Shown here one piece after another: positions 28,488 through 37,803 of a DNA stretch of 43,732 nt. The notes below the pieces were generated by a model, which saw only the letters and a program-made list of their open reading frames with translations, was not told where the DNA came from and did not search any database. How positions within the stretch are numbered: the stretch's first letter is position 1; the number at the start of each line of letters is the position of its first letter. Position numbers and translations under genes: made by a program. Source of the stretch: Coemansia sp. RSA 1804 (taxonomy: Eukaryota > Kickxellomycota > Kickxellomycetes > Kickxellales > Kickxellaceae); assembly GCA_027578815.1 (NCBI GenBank), contig JANBTH010000059.1:1-43732 (forward strand), in the 5' to 3' direction.

Positions 28488-30569
28488 ATGACTACCATTC
28501 ACCGCAAGTTTAGTATCCTTGAGGCCGGATCGCCTCGCTACGTGCTTGCCCGCAAGAAGGCCATTGGAAAGTCAATCTACCTTGGCGTTGCAATGGCCTA
28601 CAACAGCAGTGGTCAGTTTGAATGGGCGTGCTCCAGCTACGATGGTAGTGAGTTTGAGACCCACGAGGACACATTTATCCCAAATCCAGAATGCACCGTG
28701 CCTCAGCAGCTCGAGAAGCTCAATGATACAATCATCGAAATCGTAAGGGATTACGCAAACACTCACAACTACCGCATCCAAGGCGTCTGCATTGGCTGCG
28801 ATGAGGAGACAGCAAAGATTGTGTCAAAGTCTCCAGAGCTCAAGGATCCGATCCGCAGCATGTGCACTCGCTTCTGGTTTGATCTGGATGCAACACCGTG
28901 CATCTACACTCTCCGCGGCCTATCCCTAACCGAGGAGGCAGCGTCGGCGGCGCGCAAGGTCTACGACTGGTTTACGCCGCAGTTCCCAGGCAACATTCCT
29001 CGCATTGCCGTTGACCCTGAGACCAACGAGGTTCTTGTTGATATGGATAGCCACTGCCACATGGTTGACTTGCACCACTTTGAAGAAACAACTGATAAGC
29101 CCACATGGGACAGACTGCTTGCTCTTGCTGACGAGTGCAAACAGCGCAAGCTCAAGATCCTCTTCTTCAACTCGACTCCGCAAGGCGGAGGCGTTGCGCT
29201 GATGCGCCACGCTATGATCCGCCTGATGCGTCTGCTGGGCGTCGACTGCCGCTGGTTTGTGGCCAAGCCCAACCCCGACGTGTTTGTCATCACCAAGCGC
29301 AAGTTCCACAATGTATTCCAGGGAGTAGCCGCCGAGGAAGAATTTCGTCTGACCGAGGACGACAAGAAGCTCTGGATCGAGTGGTGCGAGCAGAACTTTG
29401 ACAACTACTGGGGCAAGGGCAAGGGCGTTGTCGACGATGCCGACGTCATCATTATGGATGACCCGCAGGTCTCGGCCATCATTCCGCACATCCGCAAGCT
29501 CAATCCCAACACCCGTATAATCTACCGCTCGCACATTGAGATCCGTGCGGACCTTGCTACCATCCCTGGGTCCATGCAGCACGATCTGTGGGACTTTTTG
29601 TGGAATGGCTATATCAAGCACACCGATCTTTTCCTATCCCACCCCGTCGCCGGCTTCATCCCGCCACGTGTGCCACACGAAAAGGTTGCTCTCTTGCCTG
29701 CCGCCACTGACGAGCTTGATGGCCTGAACAAAAAGATGTCGCCTGCAGATATAGAGTACTACCGCCGCGTGTTTAACCGCTGTGCTATGGATCAGGGCAG
29801 CCCTGGCATTTCCCATGACCGCCCATACGTCATCCAGATTGCTCGCTTTGACCCTTCAAAGGGCATTCCCGATGTTGTTGAGGCCTACTGCACCTTCCGT
29901 GACCAGCTGACTGCAAAGGGTATCGAGGACGATCAGCATCCCCAGCTTGTGCTCTGTGGCCACGGGAGCATTGACGATCCAGACGGCACTGTTGTGTACG
30001 ATCAGGTCATTGAACTTCTTGGCCAGCCTGAGTACAGCGCATTTGCCAAAGACATCTGCGTTACTCGTCTGCCGGCGTCAGACCAGCTTCTTTGCGCTCT
30101 TCTGCGTGGCTCGTTCTGCGCTCTGCAGCTCTCGCACCGTGAGGGCTTTGAGGTCAAGGTTACTGAGTCTCTTTCCAAGCACAAACCCGTTGTTGCTTAC
30201 CGCTCGGGTGGAATTCCCCTGCAGATTGAGGACGGCAAGACAGGCATTCTTGTCGAGCGTGGAAACACAAAGGGCGTTGCTGACGCATTGACTCGTCTTT
30301 ACACCGACATGGCCTACTACCAACGCTTTGTCGACGAGCTGCGCACCAAGGCGCAAGATAGCAAGCGGCAGCAGTACTTTACGCCATTCCAGTCGGTCAA
30401 TTGGCTCTACCTTGCAACGCAGCTTGCCTTCAAGGGCAATGACGAAGCCATTGCAAATTCCCAGCCCCAGAATGATGTTGCTGGCACATACATGGGCAAC
30501 GGCGATATCAGAGAGTGGAATGCCAAGTATGTTCGCGAATTCTGGCAGGACAGTAACACGGTCGTCTAG
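28488..30569 (+). CDS. trehalose phosphorylase (retaining, GT4 family; CCG-9/TreP-like)
   Basis: A 693-aa cytosolic enzyme that reversibly converts trehalose and phosphate into glucose and alpha-glucose-1-phosphate (EC 2.4.1.231); Neurospora CCG-9 is the clock-controlled relative. The fungal-type N-terminal domain (about 1-200) precedes a GT-B fold. Recognisable stretches are FFNSTPQGGGVALMRHAMIR (nucleotide-sugar-type glycine loop), IIYRSHIEIRADL, the C-domain YVIQIARFDPSKGIPDVVEA, and the GT4 EX7E motif E-GFEVKVT-E near residue 552, followed by PVVAYRSGGIPLQIEDGKTG. Codons are strongly skewed to C-ending forms compared with neighbours, suggesting high expression. The start ATG follows a pyrimidine-rich leader. 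No intron. It stands alone downstream of the 4-kb non-coding gap and converges on the RRM-like gene. Confidence 0.9.
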   Translation: MTTIHRKFSILEAGSPRYVLARKKAIGKSIYLGVAMAYNSSGQFEWACSSYDGSEFETHEDTFIPNPECTVPQQLEKLNDTIIEIVRDYANTHNYRIQGVCIGCDEETAKIVSKSPELKDPIRSMCTRFWFDLDATPCIYTLRGLSLTEEAASAARKVYDWFTPQFPGNIPRIAVDPETNEVLVDMDSHCHMVDLHHFEETTDKPTWDRLLALADECKQRKLKILFFNSTPQGGGVALMRHAMIRLMRLLGVDCRWFVAKPNPDVFVITKRKFHNVFQGVAAEEEFRLTEDDKKLWIEWCEQNFDNYWGKGKGVVDDADVIIMDDPQVSAIIPHIRKLNPNTRIIYRSHIEIRADLATIPGSMQHDLWDFLWNGYIKHTDLFLSHPVAGFIPPRVPHEKVALLPAATDELDGLNKKMSPADIEYYRRVFNRCAMDQGSPGISHDRPYVIQIARFDPSKGIPDVVEAYCTFRDQLTAKGIEDDQHPQLVLCGHGSIDDPDGTVVYDQVIELLGQPEYSAFAKDICVTRLPASDQLLCALLRGSFCALQLSHREGFEVKVTESLSKHKPVVAYRSGGIPLQIEDGKTGILVERGNTKGVADALTRLYTDMAYYQRFVDELRTKAQDSKRQQYFTPFQSVNWLYLATQLAFKGNDEAIANSQPQNDVAGTYMGNGDIREWNAKYVREFWQDSNTVV

Positions 30570-30712
30570 GTATTATCGCCGAGGCCTAGCAAGTCCGAAT
30601 TAGTAGAATGGGGTGCATGTTTTCTTTTATTATTATTTTCAATGCGTGCTACAACGTATAAATTCGAAGTAAATCTGTTTGGCTTATTCATCTTCCACGC
30701 CGTCCGTCGTAA

Positions 30713-31621
30713 TTACTGAAGAATTATTGCCCTAATAACGTTCCTACTTGCGACTTTGATGCTTGATGGCATGCCAGCACCAGCACCGGCACCATCCTTG
30801 GTTTCCAAAGGCTCATACTCACTCCTAGTCATACCGTTATACACAGTGTTGTATACATCTCTGACGAACCGATGTGCTTCTGATGTGTTGGAGAACTGTA
30901 TAATAAAGGCTCCCCGGCGAGACAGAAACGTATGTCCGATGAGAGGGGCGGGCTGCACACCTGGCACCGACGTGTCAATAATGTCGTAGCTGCGGAAGTA
31001 GTCTCTGATCTGGTATTGATTAACATATGGCGGATACCCATATAGAAACACCAGACAGCCAAATGCCCCGCCTGTATACTTTTCCTGAATTACGTTTGGA
31101 ACGACGCTCTTTACTACAAAGTCCGATTTGATGGTGTTGCCCGCATATTTCTGCTCATGCGTGTGTGCAAGAAACATGGAAGCGTCGTGTGTGTTAAAGA
31201 AGGTTACTCTGCACGAACTCAGCGGCATCAAGAGATTGTTATACTCGAACTTTAGAAAGTTTATTTTAGGCGCTAAATCCTTTGAGGATATCGAAAACCG
31301 CACATCTTCGGATGTTGTGTTGCTTGGCAGGTTGGATAGGCGAACCGTAAGTGTAGGCGTTGGGCTGATATCGGATGCAGTCAAACCGCGCGTCTGTGTA
31401 ATCTGGTCCCGCACCCGCAAAGGATAACGAGGTACTCCTGAATCGTCAAGTTTCGCATGGTTGTTTCCATTTTCTTTTTGATGCGTTGTGAGCCCTCTGC
31501 TTTTTATCAGATTTTGTAGCCGTAGAATCCCACAGGAATGATTGAATTTGTTCATGCCGCTAAGAGGAGACACAGAAGAAGAAACCTCCCGAGTTAAATT
31601 CAACAGCCTTGTTGCACGCAT
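30713..31621 (-). CDS. unassigned protein with RRM-like segments, probably mitochondrial
   Basis: 302 aa from the ATG at 31621 (MRATRLLNLTREVSSSVSPL), which gives a typical basic, serine-rich mitochondrial presequence. A second in-frame ATG at 31648 would add nine hydrophilic residues and spoil that signal. Residues about 90-160 look like an RRM: LTVRLSNLPSNTTSEDVRF as the RNP2-type strand and helix, then SSCRVTFFNTHDASMFLAH as RNP1-type strand and helix. A second possible RRM follows at about 200-275 (GCLVFLYGYPPYVNQYQIRD, then GAFIIQFSNTSEAHRFVRD). A Gly/Ala stretch and a short conserved-looking tail end it. I do not recognise a named family; RNA binding in mitochondria is inference. Same strand as Zim17, 196 bp downstream of it. 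Confidence 0.75.
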   Translation of the reverse strand: MRATRLLNLTREVSSSVSPLSGMNKFNHSCGILRLQNLIKSRGLTTHQKENGNNHAKLDDSGVPRYPLRVRDQITQTRGLTASDISPTPTLTVRLSNLPSNTTSEDVRFSISSKDLAPKINFLKFEYNNLLMPLSSCRVTFFNTHDASMFLAHTHEQKYAGNTIKSDFVVKSVVPNVIQEKYTGGAFGCLVFLYGYPPYVNQYQIRDYFRSYDIIDTSVPGVQPAPLIGHTFLSRRGAFIIQFSNTSEAHRFVRDVYNTVYNGMTRSEYEPLETKDGAGAGAGMPSSIKVASRNVIRAIILQ

Positions 31622-31817
31622 TTTCTCTCCCTTTTCTTTAGTAAACAAGTGTGATTTCGTGTATATATGTCGTTAATACAAAGTAAAGAAAAGTAAAAAA
31701 GAAAAGAAAAGATAGGCAGAACAAGGCTCTGATCATTATCCAAAATTTTGGCCATTATAAAAAATACATTGTTAATCAGATCACGATCATGATTGATCAT
31801 GTCTGCCCATTACTTTT

Positions 31818-32387
31818 TCATTCTTCATCTTTGGTGCTGCGTCTCACCATTACATCTTCGTAATCCTTAAGCGCTGTTGTTACTTTGTCCGTCTCAACCC
31901 CATCAAGCAAGCCCATATCCTTAAGCTGCCGTACTTCCTCGCCTTTCTCGCTCATGAGCTTTTCTATGTTGACGCTTTTGTCTCTAAACCAACCCAGGTT
32001 ATCTGCGATTAAATGCCTGTTTTTGCAGTCATCGCATTGTATTAAAACAACACCGTTTTTGTACGCATTTTTTGACATTGTCTTGTACTGTCTATGGTTG
32101 CAGACCTTGCAAGTGAACCCGATCAGCATACGTTCTTCTTTAGGAGAAGCATGCTGTTCGCTGTGCGTATCGGTTGTCTTGTAACGTCGCGCTGTGTTAT
32201 TTAACGCTGTAGCTCTGACATGGCTTGCCATGGAGTTCTGCCAAGCAATGGCACTCGCAGCGCGTCTTTTTTGGGATGCGGGATCATGGTATTGTTTGAT
32301 TGATTGTGCAGAGCGTCGCAGAAAGATACTGTTCAGGCGACTCGATACACCATGGCGCAGCATATCTTTGTAAATAATAAATGCCAT
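31818..32387 (-). CDS. ZIM17: Zim17/Hep1/Tim15 DNL-type zinc-finger chaperone of mitochondrial Hsp70
   Basis: A 189-aa matrix protein that keeps mitochondrial Hsp70 soluble and so supports protein import and Fe-S biogenesis. The basic, Ser/Arg-rich N-terminal ~75 residues are a presequence; a second ATG eight codons in (MLRHGVSSRLNSIFLRR) would serve as well. The DNL zinc finger lies at about residues 86-150: LIGFTCKVCNHRQYKTMSK with the first CxxC, then CDDCKNRHLIADNLGWF with the second CxxC and the invariant DNL. A charged helical tail (KGEEVRQLKD onward) follows. All four zinc cysteines and the histidine after the second pair are present. No intron. Divergent from the 5-oxoprolinase gene. 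Confidence 0.95.
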   Translation of the reverse strand: MAFIIYKDMLRHGVSSRLNSIFLRRSAQSIKQYHDPASQKRRAASAIAWQNSMASHVRATALNNTARRYKTTDTHSEQHASPKEERMLIGFTCKVCNHRQYKTMSKNAYKNGVVLIQCDDCKNRHLIADNLGWFRDKSVNIEKLMSEKGEEVRQLKDMGLLDGVETDKVTTALKDYEDVMVRRSTKDEE

Positions 32388-32810
32388 GAGATACTAGTGT
32401 TGTAAATAGGACAGAGAGCTAGACAAGGAAAGAGCAGGGACAAATTATAAAATTCTTCTGATAAGAGGCATCCTTTTCCTTCTCCGCGAGTATTTTTTTG
32501 CCCATCACAAAGCTGGCTTGGCTGAGCTTTTCTCTGCAAGCCGTAGATATTATGCATGCATGTCACATGAGTGGATAGGAAGAAGGACAGCCAAATGTTT
32601 CATTCTCCCCTTAACCAAAACTTCCGCACTTGACACATCACATCACATTTTCAGACTGAAGGCTGTGAGCCAAAAGGCAACAAGCCTAGGCAAAAAGAAG
32701 AAATCAAGTGTCCAACATTCGCTCTTTCCTTTGCTTTCTTCAAACTGTAACAAACGCCTTGGAATATCAGTTTTTTCTAGTGTTTAACGTAGTACTTTTT
32801 TGTTTTTGAC
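32388..32810. promoter_or_regulatory. divergent intergenic spacer, ZIM17 / 5-oxoprolinase
   Basis: 423 bp serving both 5' ends. The overlapping ORF at about 32518-32787 lacks an ATG and shows no protein character. No clear factor site was seen. Confidence 0.5.
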
Positions 32811-35800
32811 ATGGCTCTGCAAACTGACGCTGGTGCTGGCGCACTTCTTCCTTTGGCGCTCAATGGCAAACACGCTATCCGCATATGTATTGACAGAGGA
32901 GGCACCTTCTCCGACTGTGTCGGCGTATTTCCAGTAGAGCCCTCAAACGAATTCCCTAGTGGTGAGCGCATCGTGGTTGTAAAGCTGCTATCCGAGGATC
33001 CTGAGCATTATCCTGATGCGCCACGTGAGGGAATCCGCCGTATTCTTGAGATTGCTACGGGGAAACCACATCCTCGGAGCCAGCCGCTAGATACAAGTAA
33101 CATAAAGTTTATCCGCATGGGCACAACGGTGGCAACGAATGCGCTCCTGGAGCGTAAGGGCGAGGCGTGCGCCCTAGTGATTACCAAGGGATTCCACGAC
33201 CTGTTAAAGATCGGGAACCAGGCAAGACCAAGGATATTTGACCTGTCTATCGCTAAGCCCGATGTCCTTTACAAGGACGTTGTCCAGATTGACGAAAGAG
33301 TGACGCTCGTAGGATACACCATGAATCCACGAGCAGCCAGCACAAATGACAAGCATGCCAGCACGTCTGTGCTGGGAAAATCGGGAGAGTACGTGGATAT
33401 CTTGTCAGCTCCGGACTGGGATGTCGTTAGGACCGATCTGCAAAAAGTCTATGACAGCGGCATCCGCAGTGTGGCAATCTGTCTCATGCACTCATACACT
33501 TTTACTGCTCATGAGGAGACTGCTGGCAGAATTGCCCATGATATCGGCTTTAGTCATATTACCCTGTCATCGGACTTGGTGCCAATGATAAAGATCGTGC
33601 CCCGCGCACACTCAGCGACAGCCGATGCTTATCTAACGCCGGTAATTCGGCGCTACGTTGATGGATTTTCCTCTGGATTTGACGACGGCATACTAGATAT
33701 GCGCGTTGACTTTATGCAGTCCGACGGTGGCCTAGCGCCGGTAGACCGCTTCTCTGGCCTTCGTGCAATCCTCTCTGGCCCAGCAGCTGGCGTTGTTGGC
33801 TACGCAGTGACATCCTATAGCATTGACGAAAAAGTCCCAGTAATTGGATTCGACATGGGTGGCACTAGTACCGACGTAAGCAGATTCGATGGTCGTTTTG
33901 AGCATGTGTTTGAGACTACGACCGCAGGCGTCACTGTGCAGGCGCCGCAGCTTGACATCAACACTGTCGCTGCTGGGGGCGGATCCCGTCTGTTTTTCCG
34001 AAATGGCCTTATGGCGGTTGGACCAGAGAGCGCTGGCGCACATCCTGGCCCTGCATGCTACCGCAAAGGCGGACCGCTTGCTGTGACTGATGCTAATCTT
34101 CTGCTTGGCCGCCTGAGAGCCGAACATTTCCCCCACATTTTTGGCGACCACGAAGATCAACCACTTGATTTGCAGGCGCCACGCGACCTGTTTGCCAACC
34201 TAACGGATCGCATTAATTCCGAGATGCAGGCCGAGCGCATTGCATTGGGACAGGTCCACAGTGACAAGAGCATTGAGCAGGTCGCATTGGGGTTTCTGCA
34301 TGTTGCAAACGAAGCAATGTGTCGTCCGATCCGAGCTCTGACCGAGGCCAAGGGCCATGATGTTCAAAGGCACGCGCTGGCATGTTTTGGTGGGGCTGGC
34401 GGCCAACATGCGTGCGCAGTTGCTGCAAGCCTTGGAATTCGGCGCGTATTTGTTCATCGCTTAGCGTCTGTGCTTTCGGCATACGGCCTTGGTCTGGCCG
34501 AAGTCGTTCATGAGGAGCAAGCGCCAGCAGCAGACGTGTGCTCCGAGGGCACAATAGAAGCCCTTTTGCTGCGACTAACCAATTTAGCAGATACATGCAG
34601 AGAAAAGCTCAGCAAGCAAGGATTCAGCAACTCGCAAATAAAATTCGAGCGCTTCTTTAATATGCGCTACGATGGAACAGATACGGCGATAATGGTACCC
34701 GAGCCAGCAGACAAAAGCACCTTTGTCTCCGAATTCGAAGCTATGCATCAACAGGAGTTTGGGTTTGTTCACCAAGGCCGCGATATAATAGTGGACGATC
34801 TACGTGTGCGCGCAAGAGGAGTGTTGGCAGAGGCAGAATATGGGCATGTCTACACAGAGTTGGGGACGATGAAAAAGAGATCAATTGACATGCCTGAAAC
34901 TCATCCTGCTTTTGTGGATTACGCGCCTGTTTATTTCCAGTCTGGCTATCATGACACGGCTATCCTTAAGCTTGACGATCTAGCTTCGGGAGATGTCATC
35001 ACTGGACCGTCTATTGTATTGAATAGTAACAGCACAGTCCTTGTTGAGCCTGGGTGGACTGCAACCGTTACATCTGAACAGCTAGTCCTCGATCATCTAG
35101 ACAACGTTTCGGACAGGTCATCAAGCATATCTGAAGGCAGGCTTGCCACAGAAGAGGTAGATCCTATTCGGCTCTCAGTCTTTGCGCATCGGTTTATGAG
35201 CATTGCTGAGCAGATGGGACGCACTCTTGAGAAGACTAGTGTCAGTACAAACATCAAAGAACGGCTCGATTTTTCATGTGCCTTGTTTGATCAGCTCGGA
35301 AACCTGGTTGCAAATGCACCACATATTCCTGTCCATCTGGGATCAATGTCACATGCAGTCAAGTTTCAGTTAGAGAGGTTTTCAAACAATCTAAGTGAAG
35401 GCGACGTTATCATGGCCAACCATCCACAGGCGGGGGGTTCCCACCTGCCTGACATTACGATTATAACACCAGTGTTCAAGGATAGCCGAATAATATTTTT
35501 TGTAGCATCGCGTGGCCATCATGCTGACATTGGAGGCATCTTGCCAGGGAGTATGCCGCCAACATCAAGAGAGCTATATCAGGAGGGCGCGAGCACAATG
35601 GGAGTCAAGATTGTCAAGCAAGGCGAGCTACAGGAAGATGAAATCAGACGTGTGCTTGTGCAAGAGCCTGCAAGATACCCCGAGTGTAGCGGCACACGCA
35701 ACTATAGAGATGTGCTATCTGATCTTAAAGCGCAGATAGCCGCAAACCATCGCGGAATCGGACTTGTGCATCACCTATGTGGCGAGTACGGACTAGACGT

Positions 35801-36761
35801 CGTACAGGCGTACATGTCGCACATCCAGCGCACCGCAGAAGCGGCAGTACGCTCGTTGCTCAAGGAAACTCGCAAGACGAGTGGAGCAAGACAGCTCAAG
35901 AGCCACGATTTTATGGACGACGGTAGCAAGATCAATCTTTGTGTTGAGATTGACGAGGATGGCAGCGCTTTGTTCGACTTTTCAGGCACATCACCAGAGG
36001 TATACAGCAACACCAATGCGCCTCCCTCTGTTACTTACAGCGCAATTATATACTGTCTGCGCTGCATGGTGCGGAATGAGCTTCCGCTCAACCAAGGATG
36101 CCTGGCGCCAGTTCGGGTTGTGATTCCCGAAGGCACATTCCTCCATCCTTCTGCTACAGCAGCAGTCGTGGGCGGCAATGTTCTGACATCTCAGAGGTTG
36201 TGTGATGTCGTTCTCTCGGCATTTGGTGCCGCAGCAGCGTCGCAGGGCTGTATGAACAACTTGACCTTTGGCGTTCCAGCAACAGAGCAAGACGGTAGGC
36301 ACTATGAAGGCTGGGGCTACTACGAGACGATAGCGGGAGGCCACGGTGCTGGGCCTTCATGGGATGGGCAAAGCGGCGTCCACACGCACATGACCAACAC
36401 GAGAATAACAGATCCAGAGATTTTTGAGCGCAGATATCCCGTCGTGCTCCACCAGTTTTCATTGCGGCCATCCACCGGCGGAGACGGGGCCCATAAGGGC
36501 GGAGACGGGTGCATAAGAGAAATCGAGTTCCTAGAGGCAATGAGCGTCTCTCTGCTAACCGAACGCCGCGTATTTTCGCCTCCGGGTCTGGAGGGCGGAC
36601 ACAATGGCGCTCGCGGGATCAACTTGTGGAAGCGATACATACCGCAGAGCAAGGAGGGCTTTCGTGTTCTGAATCTGGGTGGAAAAAATACCGTGTTTGT
36701 GGGACCGAAGGATCGCATTGTGGTGATGACACCAGGAGGTGGAGGATATGGAAATGTTTAG
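32811..36761 (+). CDS. OXP1: 5-oxoprolinase (ATP-hydrolysing)
   Basis: A 1,316-aa cytosolic enzyme (yeast Oxp1 is 1,286) that opens 5-oxo-L-proline to glutamate using ATP, part of glutathione turnover. The N-terminal half is the HyuA/actin-like ATPase: IRICIDRGGTFSDCVG (phosphate loop), MGTTVATNALLERKGE, PVIGFDMGGTSTDVSRFDG and a Gly-rich ACFGGAGGQHACAVA. The C-terminal half is the HyuB domain, starting near residue 785: FMSIAEQMGRTLEKTSVSTN, FSCALFDQLGNLVANAPHIP, HPQAGGSHLPDITIITP, SRGHHADIGGILPGSMPP, and the ending VFVGPKDRIVVMTPGGGGYG. Both halves are fused as in all eukaryotic members, and no break or intron is seen. The ATG at 32811 lies 23 codons ahead of the first conserved strand. Stop is 133 bp from the convergent Duo1 stop. 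Confidence 0.96.
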   Translation: MALQTDAGAGALLPLALNGKHAIRICIDRGGTFSDCVGVFPVEPSNEFPSGERIVVVKLLSEDPEHYPDAPREGIRRILEIATGKPHPRSQPLDTSNIKFIRMGTTVATNALLERKGEACALVITKGFHDLLKIGNQARPRIFDLSIAKPDVLYKDVVQIDERVTLVGYTMNPRAASTNDKHASTSVLGKSGEYVDILSAPDWDVVRTDLQKVYDSGIRSVAICLMHSYTFTAHEETAGRIAHDIGFSHITLSSDLVPMIKIVPRAHSATADAYLTPVIRRYVDGFSSGFDDGILDMRVDFMQSDGGLAPVDRFSGLRAILSGPAAGVVGYAVTSYSIDEKVPVIGFDMGGTSTDVSRFDGRFEHVFETTTAGVTVQAPQLDINTVAAGGGSRLFFRNGLMAVGPESAGAHPGPACYRKGGPLAVTDANLLLGRLRAEHFPHIFGDHEDQPLDLQAPRDLFANLTDRINSEMQAERIALGQVHSDKSIEQVALGFLHVANEAMCRPIRALTEAKGHDVQRHALACFGGAGGQHACAVAASLGIRRVFVHRLASVLSAYGLGLAEVVHEEQAPAADVCSEGTIEALLLRLTNLADTCREKLSKQGFSNSQIKFERFFNMRYDGTDTAIMVPEPADKSTFVSEFEAMHQQEFGFVHQGRDIIVDDLRVRARGVLAEAEYGHVYTELGTMKKRSIDMPETHPAFVDYAPVYFQSGYHDTAILKLDDLASGDVITGPSIVLNSNSTVLVEPGWTATVTSEQLVLDHLDNVSDRSSSISEGRLATEEVDPIRLSVFAHRFMSIAEQMGRTLEKTSVSTNIKERLDFSCALFDQLGNLVANAPHIPVHLGSMSHAVKFQLERFSNNLSEGDVIMANHPQAGGSHLPDITIITPVFKDSRIIFFVASRGHHADIGGILPGSMPPTSRELYQEGASTMGVKIVKQGELQEDEIRRVLVQEPARYPECSGTRNYRDVLSDLKAQIAANHRGIGLVHHLCGEYGLDVVQAYMSHIQRTAEAAVRSLLKETRKTSGARQLKSHDFMDDGSKINLCVEIDEDGSALFDFSGTSPEVYSNTNAPPSVTYSAIIYCLRCMVRNELPLNQGCLAPVRVVIPEGTFLHPSATAAVVGGNVLTSQRLCDVVLSAFGAAAASQGCMNNLTFGVPATEQDGRHYEGWGYYETIAGGHGAGPSWDGQSGVHTHMTNTRITDPEIFERRYPVVLHQFSLRPSTGGDGAHKGGDGCIREIEFLEAMSVSLLTERRVFSPPGLEGGHNGARGINLWKRYIPQSKEGFRVLNLGGKNTVFVGPKDRIVVMTPGGGGYGNV

Positions 36762-36894
36762 CCTATTTTCAATATGTTTTTGTTGGGCAATAATATTATT
36801 GTGCGTTGTTATTTCTACTGGATAAGGCGTTATTTTTCATCAGGACTCAGATAGCTCGGCTCCGCTATAGCAACAGAAGGTGAGGGCGGATGCT

Positions 36895-37620
36895 TCAGCG
36901 ACGCGGCGGACGTTCTCGGCCACTGACCGTTGGCGGGGGTATCGAGCTTCCTCGCCCTCTGCCGCGACCGCCACGAGCAGTGCCACCAGATGCAGAAACA
37001 GCTGCTAATCTACCGCGCCCATAGCCTCCTCCAGACTGGGCCTGACGCCCTTGGATTCTTCCCGAGCGAGTATGTAGTGGCTGCCTTGATTGAGAGCTGT
37101 TTGCAGTAGCGGTAGCCGCCGCAGCAGCAGCAGCGAGTTCTGCGCGCTGCCTTTCTCTTTCTTTTGCCTCAGCTTCTTGGCGCGCCCTCTGTGCCTCTGC
37201 CTCGCGGGCCCGACGGCTGGCTTCCTGCTGCCGCTCCAAGTCGCGTCGGGCAAGATCGCTGAGCTTTGCGCTGTCAATACCCCCCCCTTGCCAGTCCTCA
37301 TTGGACAGAAACGCGTGGTTGTGTGCGGTTTGCGAAAGAATGCGCACCCAGATATCCAGCAACTGCGTGGTCTGCGACACATTGCTATTGAAGTACTTTA
37401 TCTGGTGTTGGACATTCTCCAGCCCCTGATTCATTTTGCCAAGGGCACGACGTACACGTCGGAGCTCTTCAAGCTCGGCATCTTCAGGAATGCCCTCATG
37501 AGCACCTGCTCCGCCTTGCTCGTCAGGTCTTTCTGCCGCGTTATCCTTCTCAGCAGCGGTGGAAATATACGAATTGCTGCTGTCGCCGCCGGCTCTATGC
37601 GCTATCTCATTGGAATCCAT
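36895..37620 (-). CDS. DUO1: DASH (Dam1) complex subunit Duo1
   Basis: A 241-aa kinetochore protein that couples kinetochores to spindle microtubules as part of the fungal DASH ring. The Duo1 domain spans about residues 50-115: LEELRRVRRALGKMNQGLEN, then NVSQTTQLLDIWVRILSQTA, then HNHAFLSNEDWQG. This matches the family pattern of coiled-coil followed by LLxxWxRILSQTEHN and a Trp-Gly end. A charged Ala/Glu/Arg helix (about 125-165, with seven consecutive alanines) and an Arg/Gly-rich tail (YGRGRL, GGRGRGRG) follow; these are longer and more RGG-like than I expect for the family. The ATG at 37620 is the first in frame. It lies on the same strand as HSP104, 183 bp downstream of its stop, so separate transcripts are likely. 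Confidence 0.85.
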   Translation of the reverse strand: MDSNEIAHRAGGDSSNSYISTAAEKDNAAERPDEQGGAGAHEGIPEDAELEELRRVRRALGKMNQGLENVQHQIKYFNSNVSQTTQLLDIWVRILSQTAHNHAFLSNEDWQGGGIDSAKLSDLARRDLERQQEASRRAREAEAQRARQEAEAKERERQRAELAAAAAAATATANSSQSRQPLHTRSGRIQGRQAQSGGGYGRGRLAAVSASGGTARGGRGRGRGSSIPPPTVSGRERPPRR

Positions 37621-37803
37621 GTCTGGTCTATTGCTTATATACTATGTACCGGGGGGAGTGAACAAGTAGCAGGTGTTTTCAATAAACATGAAACAAGAAT
37701 GCTATGATGGCTCAAAGGCAAAAAAAAACAGAATTAGAAACAGAAAGAAAGAAAAGGAGAGAAACCCTCATCTCTTTCCCTTTTGTTTACAATAAGGGCT
37801 GGT

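Noticed and set aside
28926..29621. 231-codon minus-strand ORF inside trehalose phosphorylase
   Set aside because: Antisense to a highly codon-biased gene, which creates long open antisense frames.
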